DNA of 9,720 bases from Candidatus Elarobacter sp. (GCA_030150085.1 JASLGJ010000099.1:1-9720); one strand, 5' to 3'. Positions 1-7,747 are shown, counted from the stretch's first letter. The notes: a model not told the origin generated them from the sequence alone. A program made the numbers and translations.

Positions 1-1536
1 CGCGTCGGCTCGCCCGCCTTCGGCAAGCTCTTCACGCTGCGCCTCGACGGCCAGGTCTACGCGCAGCCGCTGATCGTGAGCGGGGTCGCGCTGCCCGGGC
101 GCGGGCGGCACGACGTGCTGCTCGCCGCGACCGAGAACGACAGCGTCTACGCCTTCGACGCCAACCGCGGCGCGAAGCTGTGGGTGCGCTCGCTCGCGGA
201 CGGCCCCGGCGTGACGCCCGCGACGGTGAGCGCGGTCAGCGACGACGCGTGCGAGTCGGTCTCGCCCGCGATCGGCATCTCGTCGACCCCGGTCGTCGAC
301 CGGGGCGCGCAGACCGTGTACGTCCTGGCGAAGACCATGACGACGCGCGGCTCAGCGCGCGAGTTCCGCACCACGCTGCACGCGCTGGCGCTCGCGACGG
401 GCGCCGACCGCCTGCCGCCGGCCGAGATCGCGGGCAGCGCGCCGGTCTCGCTGCGCGGCCTGTTCGCGCCGGGGCGTTCGTTCAAGCACGGTCTCAGACG
501 GCTGCTCGGAGGGCGGGTGCGCTTCGATGCGCGCGCGCAGTACGGCCGCACCGGCCTGCTGCTGCAGCACGGCACGCTCTACTTCGGGTTCGGCTCGCAC
601 TGCGACATCCCGGCCGCGCGCGGCTGGGTCTTCGCCTACCGCGCCTCCGATCTCGCTCAGGTCGCGGCGTTCGCGACGGTCGGCGACTGGAACGACGCCA
701 ACGGCGCGAGCGTCTGGCAGAGCGGGCTCGGGCTCACCGGCGACGGCAGCGGCGACGTCTACTTCACCACCGGCAACGGCCCGTTCGACGCCGCGTCCGG
801 CGGGCACGACTACGGCGACTCGCTGCTGCGGATGGCGCCCGACCTGAGCCGGGTGATCGACTACTTCACCCCCAGCACGCAGGCCGAGCTGGCCGCGCAC
901 GACGCCGACTTCGGCGGCGGAGCGATGATCGCGCTCCCGGCCGGCGCGGGACCGCACCCGCTCCTGGGCGTCGCGAGCAGCAAGGTGCGCGCGCTCTTCC
1001 TGCTCGACCGCGAGCACCTGGGACGCTACCGCGAGGGCGGCCCGGACCGCGCGCTGCAGACCGTCGGCGACGCGCACGACGGCACCGACTGGTGCATCGG
1101 AACCTGCGGCGGGCCGGCCTACTACGCCGGGCCGCGCGGCGAGTACGTGTTCGACGTCTGGGCCCAGGACGCGCTGCGCGCCTACCGGCTCGAGCGCGGC
1201 GCGCACCCGCGCCTGGTCGAGGTCGCGCACTCGCCCGACCGCTTCCCGGGCTCGGGCGGCGCGATCCCCAGCGTCTCCTCGAACGGCCGGCAGCCCGGAA
1301 GCGGCGTGGTGTGGGCGACCACCCGCCCCGACATCCGCGACGTGGCACGCCGCCCGATCGAGCTGCGCGCCTACGACGCGGACGACGTCTCGCGCCTGCT
1401 CTACCGCGGCGACGCGGGCCTATGGCCGAACAAGACCGGGCACCCCTTCCTCACCCCGACGGTCGCCAACGGCAAGGTCTACGTCGGCGGCTACGCGAGC
1501 GTGTCGGTGTTCGGCCTGCGCGCGCGCCGGCCGTAG
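1..1536 (+). CDS. PQQ-type beta-propeller repeat protein, 5' end missing
   Basis: The frame is open from the first base of the window to the TAG at 1534-1536, giving 511 visible residues, so the true start lies upstream. A GTG at 76 is internal, because the residues before it (GQVYAQPLIV) already read as a propeller strand. Blade-like PQQ repeats are visible, for example DVLLAATENDSVYAFDANRG around residues 38-57, followed by AKLW, then ISSTPVVD and a late VANGKVYVGGYASVSVFGL strand near the C-terminus. Four cysteines (window residues 84, 201, 365, 369, the last two in CIGTC) could form disulfides, which would fit a secreted or periplasmic protein; the signal peptide would lie outside the window. 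Such propellers occur both in quinoprotein dehydrogenases and as non-enzymatic scaffolds like BamB. No quinone-site residues or haem-binding CXXCH motif were recognised, so enzymatic activity is not claimed. The fold call is fairly secure; the function is unknown. Confidence 0.8.
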   Translation, partial: RVGSPAFGKLFTLRLDGQVYAQPLIVSGVALPGRGRHDVLLAATENDSVYAFDANRGAKLWVRSLADGPGVTPATVSAVSDDACESVSPAIGISSTPVVDRGAQTVYVLAKTMTTRGSAREFRTTLHALALATGADRLPPAEIAGSAPVSLRGLFAPGRSFKHGLRRLLGGRVRFDARAQYGRTGLLLQHGTLYFGFGSHCDIPAARGWVFAYRASDLAQVAAFATVGDWNDANGASVWQSGLGLTGDGSGDVYFTTGNGPFDAASGGHDYGDSLLRMAPDLSRVIDYFTPSTQAELAAHDADFGGGAMIALPAGAGPHPLLGVASSKVRALFLLDREHLGRYREGGPDRALQTVGDAHDGTDWCIGTCGGPAYYAGPRGEYVFDVWAQDALRAYRLERGAHPRLVEVAHSPDRFPGSGGAIPSVSSNGRQPGSGVVWATTRPDIRDVARRPIELRAYDADDVSRLLYRGDAGLWPNKTGHPFLTPTVANGKVYVGGYASVSVFGLRARRP

Positions 1537-1580
1537 ACCTTGCGAGAAGATGATCCGGACTCGGCGGGGTAAGAGCGAGC

Positions 1581-2609
1581 ATGGCCCGTGACCCGCTGGC
1601 GAAGTTCGAGCCCGGGGCGTTCGCGATCCCGCGCGACCGGCCCAGCGCCGTCGTGCGCGCGGGCGAGCGCGAGGTCGCGCTGACGAACGTCAACAAGGTC
1701 TTCTGGCCCGCCGAGGGGATCACCAAGGGCGACCTGCTGCAGTACTACGCCGACGTCGCACCGTTCCTGGTGCCCTACCTGCGCGACCGGGCGCAGGTGA
1801 TGAAGCGCTACGTGCACGGCGCGGCGGGCGAGTTCTTCTACATGAAGCGCACGCCGTCCAACGCGCCGGCCTGGCTGCGGACCTGCCCGATCGAGCACGG
1901 CTCGGGCAACGTGATCGCGTTTCCGATCGTCGACGACCTGGCCTCGCTGCTGTGGCTGGTCAACCTGGGCTGCATCGACCTCAACGAGTGGTACTCGCGC
2001 TGCGACGACATCGACCGCCCCGACTACCTGCACTTCGACCTCGACCCGGTCAAGGACGGCACGACGACGTTCGCGCTGGTGCGCACGGTCGCGCTGCACG
2101 TGCGCGAAGCGCTGGTCGACCTGGGCATGCAGCCCTACGCCAAGACCTCGGGCTCGGCCGGCATCCACGTCTACGTGCCGATCGAGCGCGGCCCCCTGCA
2201 AAAGGAGGTCTGGACGTTCGCCAAGGCGTTCGCGCAGACCATGGAGCGGATGCACCCCGAGGCGATCACCGCCGAGTACACGATCGCCAAGCGCCCCGCC
2301 GGCCACGTGCTGGTCGACTACAACCAGAACGCCTGGGGCAAGACGCTGGCGTCGGTCTACTCGGTGCGCGCCAAGCCCGGCGCGACCGTCTCGACGCCGG
2401 TCACCTGGGACGAGATCGAGGCCGGGATCGAGATCGCCGACTTTCGCCTGGACAACGTGCGCGAGCGGCTGGCCCGGGTCGGCGACCTGTGGGCCCCGCT
2501 CAAGGCGCAGAGCGGCCGCTTCAGGCTGGAAGCGCTGGTTCCGCCGGCACCGGCTCGGCGGCGGGCCGCACCGCGAGCGGCGCGCCGCGCTCCAGCCGAA
2601 AGCGGCTGA
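1581..2609 (+). CDS. Stand-alone LigD-POL-like primase-polymerase (Prim-PolC type)
   Basis: This 342-residue protein is an archaeo-eukaryotic-primase-fold polymerase of the LigD polymerase-domain family, which extends DNA or RNA ends and fills short gaps using two metal ions. The N-terminal NVNKVFWP (36-43) is the usual family opening. The catalytic pair is D153 and D155 in HFDLDP (151-156), the nucleotide-binding [12 protein letters not shown] follows from residue 189, and the third metal-binding aspartate is D246 in VDYNQN. There is no ligase or phosphoesterase domain, so this is not full-length LigD. Its length is close to the mycobacterial stand-alone homologue Prim-PolC (Rv3730c), which lies next to ligC and works with it in base excision repair. 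The ATG at 1581 is preceded by only weak purine-rich sequence. It lies 44 bases after the propeller gene on the same strand and could be co-transcribed with it. The last ~30 residues (arginine-, alanine- and proline-rich) read antisense through the end of the chemoreceptor gene and look non-conserved. Confidence 0.9.
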   Translation: MARDPLAKFEPGAFAIPRDRPSAVVRAGEREVALTNVNKVFWPAEGITKGDLLQYYADVAPFLVPYLRDRAQVMKRYVHGAAGEFFYMKRTPSNAPAWLRTCPIEHGSGNVIAFPIVDDLASLLWLVNLGCIDLNEWYSRCDDIDRPDYLHFDLDPVKDGTTTFALVRTVALHVREALVDLGMQPYAKTSGSAGIHVYVPIERGPLQKEVWTFAKAFAQTMERMHPEAITAEYTIAKRPAGHVLVDYNQNAWGKTLASVYSVRAKPGATVSTPVTWDEIEAGIEIADFRLDNVRERLARVGDLWAPLKAQSGRFRLEALVPPAPARRRAAPRAARRAPAESG

Positions 2610-4584
2610 CCAGCTCGCGCAGCTTCGCCGCGGTCAGGTCGAGCGTCTCGGCCTCGCCGCGCACCCGCGCGACCTGGTCTTCCATTTCGAGCGCGGAGCT
2701 CGAAACGGCGCTGGTGCCGCGCGCGTTCTCCTCGGCGGTCGTGGCGATCGCGCCGATCGCGCGCGCCAGCTCGCCGGTCTGCGCGGCCATCTGCTCGGTC
2801 GCCGAGGAGTTCTCCTCGACCACCGCGTTGATCGAGTCCATCGCGCCGCCGACCGTGCGCGCGCCGCCCGCCATCTCGCGCATCGCCTCGGCGATGTCGC
2901 CCACCCGCTCGACGGTCAGGTCGACCGCGGCGATGATTCCTTCGAGCGCCTCGCTGGCCGCGCCGACCTTCGCGCTGCCGCGCTCGGCGGTGGCCGCGCC
3001 CGCGTCGGCGGCCGCGACCGCCTCGCGCGTGCGGCGCTGCACGTCGACGATCAGGCCGCCGATCTGTTTGGTCTGCTGCATCGAGGACTCGGCCAGCTTG
3101 CGCACCTCGTCGGCGACGACCGCGAAGCCGCGCCCGTGCTCGCCCGCGCGGGCGGCCTCGATCGCGGCGTTGAGCGCGAGCAGGTTGGTCTGATCGGTCA
3201 GCGCGTCGATCGTCTCGACCACCACCCCGATCTGCGAGGAGAGCTCGCCCAGCTCGCGGATCTTCTGCGCCGCCAGCGTCACGCCGCGCTCGATCTCGCG
3301 CATGTCGTCGATCGTCGCGCCGACCGCCTTGGCGCCGCTCTGCGCGCTGCTGCGGGTCTGCTGGCCGGTCGCGGCCAGGTCGGCGGAGATGGCGGCCACG
3401 CGCTCGACGTCGTCGGCCATGCGCTGGGCGTCGGTCGAGGCGGTGCGCAGCTGCACCGCCTGGTCGAGCGCGCCGCGCGCGATGCCGTCGATCGCGCTCT
3501 CGAACTGGCGCACGATCACGTTCGACGTTTCCGCCGCGCCGGACAGCTCGCTCGAGCCGCTCGCCAGCTCGCGCACCGCCAGACCCACCCCGCCGACGAT
3601 CTCGGCCGAGCGCGTCGCGGCCAGGTCGAGCCCGCGCGCCCGTTCGGCCAGCTCGCCCGCCGAGGCCTGGAGCGCGAGCACGATCTCGCGCAGGTTCTCG
3701 GTCATCCGCGCGACCGCGTGCCCGAGCCGGTCGTCGGGCCCGGCCGGCGCGACCGAGCGGGTCAGGTCGCCGTCGGCGATCGCGCCGGCCACCTCGGCCA
3801 CCGCGCGCTGGTAGCCCACCAGGCGCCCGAACGAGGCCGCGACGCGGCCCAGCTCGTCCTCGCCGGGGCGGGTGCGGACGTCGTCGACGCGGCCCTCGGC
3901 CAGCGCCTCGGCGTCGCGCGCGAGCGTGCCGGCGTTGCGCGCCAGCGGGCGCAGGATCGCGCCGACCAGCAGCAGCACGACACCGACCGCGACCAGCCCG
4001 GTGATCAGGATCGAGCGGAACGCCTGCGCGACCGCCTCGTTCACCGCGTCGAGCGGGACGCCGTCGTAGAGGATCGCCATCGGCTGGCCGAGCTCGTTGT
4101 GAACGAGCGCGTAGTGGTTGATGTAGAGCTTGCCCAGGATCGGGCTGATGCCGTCGAACTCCTGGTCCTTGTCGAACGCCGCGCGGGCCGGGCCCTGCAG
4201 CTCGGTGCCGACGATCCGCTTGTCGTCCTTCATCAGGGTGGTGGCGATCCGGATCGGCTTGCCGCCGATCACCTGGAACACGGTCGCCTCGGCCCCGGTG
4301 ACCTCTTTCACCCGGTCGACCAGCGAGGTGTCGCCGTTGGCGACGTTCGAGCCGAAGGCCAGCTTGCCGTCCGCGGTGAGGTGCGTCTCGCCGTTGGCCG
4401 CCGCGAAGCCGCGCAGCACCTCGGCCCCGGTCCGAACCCTCGCGTGCACTTCGGCCGAAACGGTCTGCGAGATGTCGCGGCGGACCACGTACAGCAGGGT
4501 CGCCGCGAAGGCGACGAACACGGTCGCGGTGACGACCAGAATGCGGGCGACGCGCGAACGCCGCCACCATGCGAAGGCGGACAT
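2521..4584 (-). CDS. Methyl-accepting chemotaxis protein with single-Cache sensor
   Basis: This 687-residue transmembrane chemoreceptor passes ligand binding outside the membrane to the CheA/CheW array inside. A basic start (WWRRSRVAR) leads into membrane segment 1 (about 12-34). The extracytoplasmic region (about 35-190) contains ATVFQ, IRIATT and IVGTEL, typical of sCache_3-like sensors that often bind small carboxylates; the ligand here is unknown. Membrane segment 2 covers about 191-211, then a HAMP domain beginning at RPLARN, then a long helical region. The canonical signalling tip, [18 protein letters not shown] followed by [16 protein letters not shown], falls at about residues 461-493. 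The C-terminus is a short proline/alanine tail without an NWETF-type CheR-binding pentapeptide. The ATG at 4584 was chosen because it directly precedes the membrane anchor; the frame continues upstream only as antisense of the ligase gene. There is no Shine-Dalgarno sequence. No che genes are nearby, so it must use a distant pathway. It lies on the opposite strand between two functionally linked repair genes. Confidence 0.93.
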   Translation of the reverse strand: MSAFAWWRRSRVARILVVTATVFVAFAATLLYVVRRDISQTVSAEVHARVRTGAEVLRGFAAANGETHLTADGKLAFGSNVANGDTSLVDRVKEVTGAEATVFQVIGGKPIRIATTLMKDDKRIVGTELQGPARAAFDKDQEFDGISPILGKLYINHYALVHNELGQPMAILYDGVPLDAVNEAVAQAFRSILITGLVAVGVVLLLVGAILRPLARNAGTLARDAEALAEGRVDDVRTRPGEDELGRVAASFGRLVGYQRAVAEVAGAIADGDLTRSVAPAGPDDRLGHAVARMTENLREIVLALQASAGELAERARGLDLAATRSAEIVGGVGLAVRELASGSSELSGAAETSNVIVRQFESAIDGIARGALDQAVQLRTASTDAQRMADDVERVAAISADLAATGQQTRSSAQSGAKAVGATIDDMREIERGVTLAAQKIRELGELSSQIGVVVETIDALTDQTNLLALNAAIEAARAGEHGRGFAVVADEVRKLAESSMQQTKQIGGLIVDVQRRTREAVAAADAGAATAERGSAKVGAASEALEGIIAAVDLTVERVGDIAEAMREMAGGARTVGGAMDSINAVVEENSSATEQMAAQTGELARAIGAIATTAEENARGTSAVSSSALEMEDQVARVRGEAETLDLTAAKLRELVSRFRLERGAPLAVRPAAEPVPAEPALPA

Positions 4585-4635
4585 GTCAGGTATATCGGCC
4601 GGAACGCGACGCCGCTGAACGGGTAGGAGTCCCGC
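4585..4635. promoter_or_regulatory. Divergent intergenic region between chemoreceptor and ligase
   Basis: These 51 bases must hold the 5' signals of two divergent genes. On the minus strand, TATACC is followed by TGAC and then the chemoreceptor ATG, so a -10 at this place would start transcription at or next to the start codon. On the plus strand, TATATC at 4591-4596 is the only AT-rich stretch and could serve the ligase. No convincing -35 hexamer was found for either. These assignments are inferred from sequence resemblance only. Confidence 0.4.
4625..4629 (+). promoter_or_regulatory. Shine-Dalgarno sequence of the ligase gene
   Basis: AGGAG lies six bases before the ATG at 4636, an ideal spacing, and supports that start. 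It is the only clear ribosome-binding site upstream of any gene start in the window; the others have weak or no such signal. Confidence 0.75.
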
Positions 4636-5658
4636 ATGATCCCGTTCGGCTATCCCCCGATGGAGATGCGCCCGGTCGAGAGCGTCCCGGACGGGCCGGA
4701 GTGGCTGTACGAGCCGAAATGGGACGGCTTCCGCTGCCTGGCCTTCAAGGATGCCGGCGAGGTCGTGCTGCAGTCGAAAGCCGGACAACCGCTCGCTCGC
4801 TACTTCCCCGAGATCGCCGCCGCCCTGGCGGGGCTGGCCGCCGAGGGCTTCGTGCTGGACGGCGAGCTGGTGGTGCCCTTCGCCGGGGCGCTCTCGTTCG
4901 ACGCGCTCCAGCAGCGCATCCACCCCGCCGCCTCGCGGGTGACGATGCTCTCGCAGACCACCCCCGCCTGGTACCTCGTCTTCGACTTGCTCCGCGAGGG
5001 CGGTGAGGATCTGGTCGAGCTGCCGCTGGAGGAGCGCCGCGCGCGGCTGGAGCGCTTCGCGGGCGCGTTCGACGGCGTCACCCTGCGGCTCTCGCCCGCG
5101 ACGCGCGCGCGGCACGTCGTGGACGAATGGTTCGCGCGCGTCGGCGGCGCGCTCGACGGGGTGATCGCCAAGCGCGCCGACCTGCCCTACGCGAGCGGCA
5201 GCCGCGACGCCGCGGTCAAGGTCAAGCGCGCCCGCACCGCCGACTGCGTGGTGGGCGGCTTCCGCTACGCCAAGGACTCCACGGAAAAGGTCGGCAGCCT
5301 GCTGCTCGGCCTCTACGACCAGGCCGGGCTGCTCGACTACATCGGTTTCTGCAGCGCCTTCTCCAAAGCGCAGAAGGAAGAGCTGCGCGAGATGCTGCGC
5401 CCGCACGAGGGCGAGCCGGGCTTCACCGGCGGCGCGCCCGACGCCGCGCCCAGCCGCTGGGACCGCATGCACGAGCGCGACCGCAGCTACGTCAAGCTGG
5501 CCCACGACCTGGTGCTCGAGGTGTCGTTCGACCAGGTCACCGGCGGGCGCATCCGCCACGGCACCAAGCCCGTCCGCTGGCGCCCCGACAAAGCGCCGCG
5601 CCAGTGCACCGCCGAGCAGCTCGCCATGCCCGACCGCGCGATCGCGCTGCTGGAGTAG
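4636..5658 (+). CDS. ligC: ATP-dependent DNA ligase, LigC type
   Basis: This 340-residue enzyme seals DNA nicks through a covalent lysine-AMP intermediate. The nucleophile is K28 in motif I, EPKWDGFR (26-33). Motif III is LDGELV with D75 and E77; a YLVFDLL segment follows at 113-119; motif IV is LDGVIAKR (173-180); motif V carries K195 and K197 in VKVK. After about residue 215 comes an OB-fold domain ending in the [15 protein letters not shown] region, the usual ligase C-terminus. The segment [15 protein letters not shown] (88-102) and the single-enzyme length match LigC rather than the ligase domain of LigD. LigC works with Prim-PolC in mycobacterial excision repair, and a Prim-PolC-like gene lies about 2 kb upstream on the same strand, with the chemoreceptor gene between. 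The start is set by a good AGGAG. The stop is six bases from that of the convergent nuclease gene. LigC versus another small ATP ligase is judged by recalled motifs, not an alignment. Confidence 0.9.
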   Translation: MIPFGYPPMEMRPVESVPDGPEWLYEPKWDGFRCLAFKDAGEVVLQSKAGQPLARYFPEIAAALAGLAAEGFVLDGELVVPFAGALSFDALQQRIHPAASRVTMLSQTTPAWYLVFDLLREGGEDLVELPLEERRARLERFAGAFDGVTLRLSPATRARHVVDEWFARVGGALDGVIAKRADLPYASGSRDAAVKVKRARTADCVVGGFRYAKDSTEKVGSLLLGLYDQAGLLDYIGFCSAFSKAQKEELREMLRPHEGEPGFTGGAPDAAPSRWDRMHERDRSYVKLAHDLVLEVSFDQVTGGRIRHGTKPVRWRPDKAPRQCTAEQLAMPDRAIALLE

Positions 5659-5664
5659 CGCGCG

Positions 5665-6504
5665 TCAGCTCCCGCCGGCGGTGTCCCGGGAAAAGTCCGG
5701 CAACGCGTCGAGCGTGCCGTTCCAGCGCAACTCGTCGACGTCGTCGAACAGCGGGATCTCGGTGCGCAGCGTCGCCAGGACCCGAAACAGCAGCGCGCGG
5801 TCGCGCTCGCGGGCCAAGGTTTGGGCCAGTTTCGCGGGACTGGCGACGTTGACGTTCCAGGCGCGCGGGTCGGCCGGGATGGCTTCGAGGTGGCCGTACT
5901 TGGCCAGGACGGCCGCGGCCGACTTCGCGCCCCAGCCGGGCAGGCCCGGAAACCCGTCGGCCGCGTCGCCGACCAGCGCCAGATAATCCGGGATGCTGGC
6001 CGGCGGGACGCCGAACTTCGCCACGATGCCCAGCTCGTCGAAGAAGGTGCGCGTGCGCCGGTTGAGCTGGACGACGCGGGTCCCGCGCACGCACTGCGCG
6101 AGGTCCTTGTCCGGGGTGCAGATGACGACCCGCTCCACGCGCGGGTCGGCCGCCGCGGCGGCCGCCGCGGACGCCAGCGCGTCGTCGGCCTCGAACTCGA
6201 CCATCGGCCACACCGCGATCCCCGCCGCGGCCAGCGCCTCTTCGAGCAGCGGGAACTGGGCGAGCAGATCGGGCTCGACCCCGGCGCCCGTCTTGTATCC
6301 CGCCCACAGCTCGTTGCGGAACGACTCGATGACCTGATCGGTCGCCACCCCGACGTGCGTAGCCCCGCCCCGGAGCAGGGCCCGGATCGACGCCAGGACG
6401 CCGCGGACGGCGGCGATCTCGCGCCCGTCCGCGTCACGCGCCGGCGGCAGGGCGTGGTAGTGGCGGAACAGCTCGTACGTGCCGTCCACGAGGTGAATGA
6501 TCAC
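5665..6504 (-). CDS. 5'-3' exonuclease / flap endonuclease (PolI N-terminal family)
   Basis: This 279-residue FEN-type nuclease should remove 5' flaps or RNA and damaged ends using two metal ions. The N-terminus has VDGTYELFRHYHA with metal ligand D7, then FRNELWAGYK (62-71), the counterpart of the YKA motif in DNA polymerase I. The acidic cluster EFEADDA (103-109), CTPDKDL with D132 and D134 (129-135), and GDAADGFPGLPGWGAK (179-194) with D180 and D183 follow; the last is the helix-three-turn-helix DNA-binding element. There is no polymerase domain, so it is a free-standing nuclease like those found beside PolI in actinobacteria. The GTG at 6504 was chosen because the strand containing D7 begins at the next codon; the frame stays open upstream only as antisense of the next gene. 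No clear Shine-Dalgarno is present. It converges on ligC with a six-base gap, which suggests a joint role in processing and sealing nicks. Confidence 0.9.
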   Translation of the reverse strand: MIIHLVDGTYELFRHYHALPPARDADGREIAAVRGVLASIRALLRGGATHVGVATDQVIESFRNELWAGYKTGAGVEPDLLAQFPLLEEALAAAGIAVWPMVEFEADDALASAAAAAAADPRVERVVICTPDKDLAQCVRGTRVVQLNRRTRTFFDELGIVAKFGVPPASIPDYLALVGDAADGFPGLPGWGAKSAAAVLAKYGHLEAIPADPRAWNVNVASPAKLAQTLARERDRALLFRVLATLRTEIPLFDDVDELRWNGTLDALPDFSRDTAGGS

Positions 6505-6594
6505 GCTGCCGGGTTCGACACGGGCCCCGGGCGGGCCGCCGCCTCGCCGCTCGGCCGGCTGTACGCGCCCGGCCGGCTGCGGTACGATGCGCGG
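6505..6594. promoter_or_regulatory. Divergent intergenic region with direct repeats and a TACGAT -10 box
   Basis: This 90-base gap separates the nuclease gene from glaH. GGCCGGCTG occurs twice, at 6553-6561 and 6571-6579, an 18-base period, each copy followed closely by GTACG or CGGTACG. TACGAT at 6583-6588 fits a TANNNT -10 box and ends six bases before the glaH GTG, so transcription would begin at or next to the start codon. No clear -35 hexamer is present. The repeats could be an activator or repressor site, but short GC-rich repeats arise easily here. Confidence 0.4.
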
Positions 6595-7536
6595 GTGACC
6601 ACCGCCACCTCGCTCGACCGGCCGGCCGATTTCTCGGGCCGGCGCTCGCGCTATCGCGTCGACCGGCACCCCGAGCACGCCCGGCTCTACCACGTCGTGC
6701 TGGAGGCGGACGTGCTGCGGGCGTTCTTCGCGGCCTGGGCGCACGTCGACCACCAGAACCTCGAGTACGTGCCCTACATGCGCTTCATGCTGGCCAAGGG
6801 GCTCGACGCGCTGGCCGGGGACGGCTTCGGGGACGCGCTGCGGGCGATCGCGCGCGACCGCGCGACGGGCGGGTTCACGATCGGGGTCGAGGGCGTCACG
6901 GCCGACTCGGACGACTACGTGAAGTTCGGCACCGCGGTCGGCGCGACGCTGGGCGCGGCCAACTTCGACACCATGTCGGGCACCTATTACGCGCGCTTCA
7001 CCGTGGCCCACACCGACGCCAGCGACTCGTACCTGCGCCAGGCCTACCGCCCGCTGACGCTGCACACCGACGGCACGTTCATGGACGAGCCGACCGACTG
7101 GCTCCTGATGATGAAGCTCGCCGAGCGCCACGCCCGCGGCGGCGAGACGCGCCTGCTGCACCTCGACGACTGGGCCGAGCTGGCGCGCTACGGCGAGCAC
7201 CCGCTGGCGATGCGCGACTTGACGTACAAGGCGCCGGCGAGCAAGAATGCCCCGGCGCCGCTGAAGCGGCGCACGTTCTACGACACCGGCGCCGGGCCGG
7301 GCATCCGCTTCATCGACCAGTTCGTCCACCCCGAGACGATCGAGGAGGCGGCCTACCTCCACGACATGCTGGCCTCGGCCGAGGCGGACCCGGCGACGAA
7401 GGCCGTGCCGCTCCCGGTCGGCGACCTGATCGTGCTGGCCAACGCCTTCTGGCTGCACGGCCGGGCCGCGTTCGAGCCGCACCCCGAGCTGCACCGCGAG
7501 CTGATGCGCCAGCGCGGTCGCTTCGCGCCGCGCTGA
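6595..7536 (+). CDS. glaH: Glutarate 2-hydroxylase, GlaH/CsiD family Fe(II)/2-oxoglutarate dioxygenase
   Basis: GlaH hydroxylates glutarate to L-2-hydroxyglutarate while converting 2-oxoglutarate to succinate, a step in lysine breakdown. The 313-residue product matches the recalled E. coli CsiD/GlaH sequence over most of its length: SGTYYARF (128-135), SDSYLRQ (143-149), LHTDGTF (156-162), LLHLDDW (187-193), FIDQFVHP, FWLHGR and RELMRQRG (301-308). The iron ligands are H157, D159 and H288, corresponding to the H-X-D...H triad of the family; the C-terminal arginines are candidates for the 2-oxoglutarate carboxylate contact. Length is close to the 325 residues of E. coli GlaH. The GTG at 6595 was chosen because homology begins soon after it; the open frame further upstream is antisense of the nuclease gene. 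No L-2-hydroxyglutarate oxidase (lhgO), aminotransferase or CsiR-type regulator lies nearby, so it is an orphan here. Family is near certain; substrate is inferred from family. Confidence 0.93.
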   Translation: MTTATSLDRPADFSGRRSRYRVDRHPEHARLYHVVLEADVLRAFFAAWAHVDHQNLEYVPYMRFMLAKGLDALAGDGFGDALRAIARDRATGGFTIGVEGVTADSDDYVKFGTAVGATLGAANFDTMSGTYYARFTVAHTDASDSYLRQAYRPLTLHTDGTFMDEPTDWLLMMKLAERHARGGETRLLHLDDWAELARYGEHPLAMRDLTYKAPASKNAPAPLKRRTFYDTGAGPGIRFIDQFVHPETIEEAAYLHDMLASAEADPATKAVPLPVGDLIVLANAFWLHGRAAFEPHPELHRELMRQRGRFAPR

Positions 7537-7555
7537 GCGGGGAGCCCGGCGCGGC
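7527..7555. terminator. Hairpin across the convergent ends of glaH and the zinc-ribbon gene
   Basis: GCCGCGC (7527-7533) pairs with GCGCGGC (7549-7555). Inside it CGGG (7538-7541) pairs with CCCG (7545-7548) around a GAG loop, leaving only the four-base TGAG bulge on one side. This makes an 11-bp GC stem covering the glaH stop and touching the stop of the opposite gene. There is no T-run on either strand, so intrinsic termination is uncertain; it may instead act as a 3' end stabiliser. Confidence 0.4.
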
Positions 7556-7707
7556 TAGGCGGCCTCGGGCCTGGCGATCAGGATCAGCTCCACGGCCAGG
7601 TCGACCTCGATCTGGCAGTCCAGGCAGCGGACGCGGTAGCCGAGGACGGCCTCGGCCGGGTCGGCGTGGGCGTGGCCGCAGTCGGGGCAGAGAAAGCGCG
7701 TGTCCAT
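7555..7707 (-). CDS. Small zinc-ribbon protein, MJ0042-like
   Basis: This 50-residue protein carries two CXXC knuckles, CPDC (7-10) and CLDC (28-31), 17 residues apart, with the second preceded by GYRVR. That layout resembles MJ0042-type zinc ribbons, small structural zinc sites of unknown specific function. The C-terminal part after CQIEV is hydrophobic (VDLAVELILIA). The start is uncertain: ATG at 7707 gives MDTRFLCPDC, ATG at 7716 adds three residues, and GTG at 7737 would add ten but lies inside the palindrome described separately. None has a Shine-Dalgarno sequence. It converges on glaH and is divergent from the c-di-GMP gene. No function can be assigned; a regulatory or protein-binding role is possible. 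Confidence 0.75.
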   Translation of the reverse strand: MDTRFLCPDCGHAHADPAEAVLGYRVRCLDCQIEVDLAVELILIARPEAA

Positions 7708-7731
7708 GCCGGGCATGGTAGGCGAGCGGAG

Positions 7732-7747
7732 TGCCACCTGGGTGGCA
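7732..7747. promoter_or_regulatory. Near-perfect palindrome, probable operator
   Basis: TGCCACC and GGTGGCA form two perfectly complementary seven-base arms with a TG spacer. The site lies immediately downstream of the TATGAT -10 box on the minus strand, so it would cover the transcription start of the zinc-ribbon gene, a classic repressor position. It is also 67 bases upstream of the divergent c-di-GMP gene and could affect both. The binding protein is unknown. Confidence 0.5.

Noticed and set aside
2541..2561. CCGCCG/CGGCGG hairpin as a terminator for the polymerase or chemoreceptor gene
   Set aside because: It lies within both coding regions, has no T-run, and results from proline/alanine codons.
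4585..5559. A ~325-residue N-terminal extension of the chemoreceptor in the same minus-strand frame
   Set aside because: It is exactly antisense to the ligase gene, which has intact catalytic motifs and a good ribosome-binding site. The chemoreceptor's membrane anchor begins just after the ATG at 4584.
1581..5658. A split or broken full-length LigD gene
   Set aside because: The polymerase and ligase each have their own start and complete domain, the ligase motifs match LigC, no phosphoesterase domain is found and no Ku gene is visible. Separate Prim-PolC and LigC fit better.
5821..6594. Plus-strand open frame running into glaH from upstream
   Set aside because: It is antisense to the nuclease gene, has low-complexity composition and no domain; GlaH homology begins just after the GTG at 6595.
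6621..6643. Hairpin (4+5 bp with one bulged base) near the start of the glaH coding region
   Set aside because: It lies inside codons of a very GC-rich gene where such stems arise easily, with no supporting signal for a regulatory role.
6505..7494. Long minus-strand open frame upstream of the nuclease start
   Set aside because: It is antisense to glaH and rich in arginine, valine and histidine, a typical GC-rich shadow; the nuclease fold starts at 6504.
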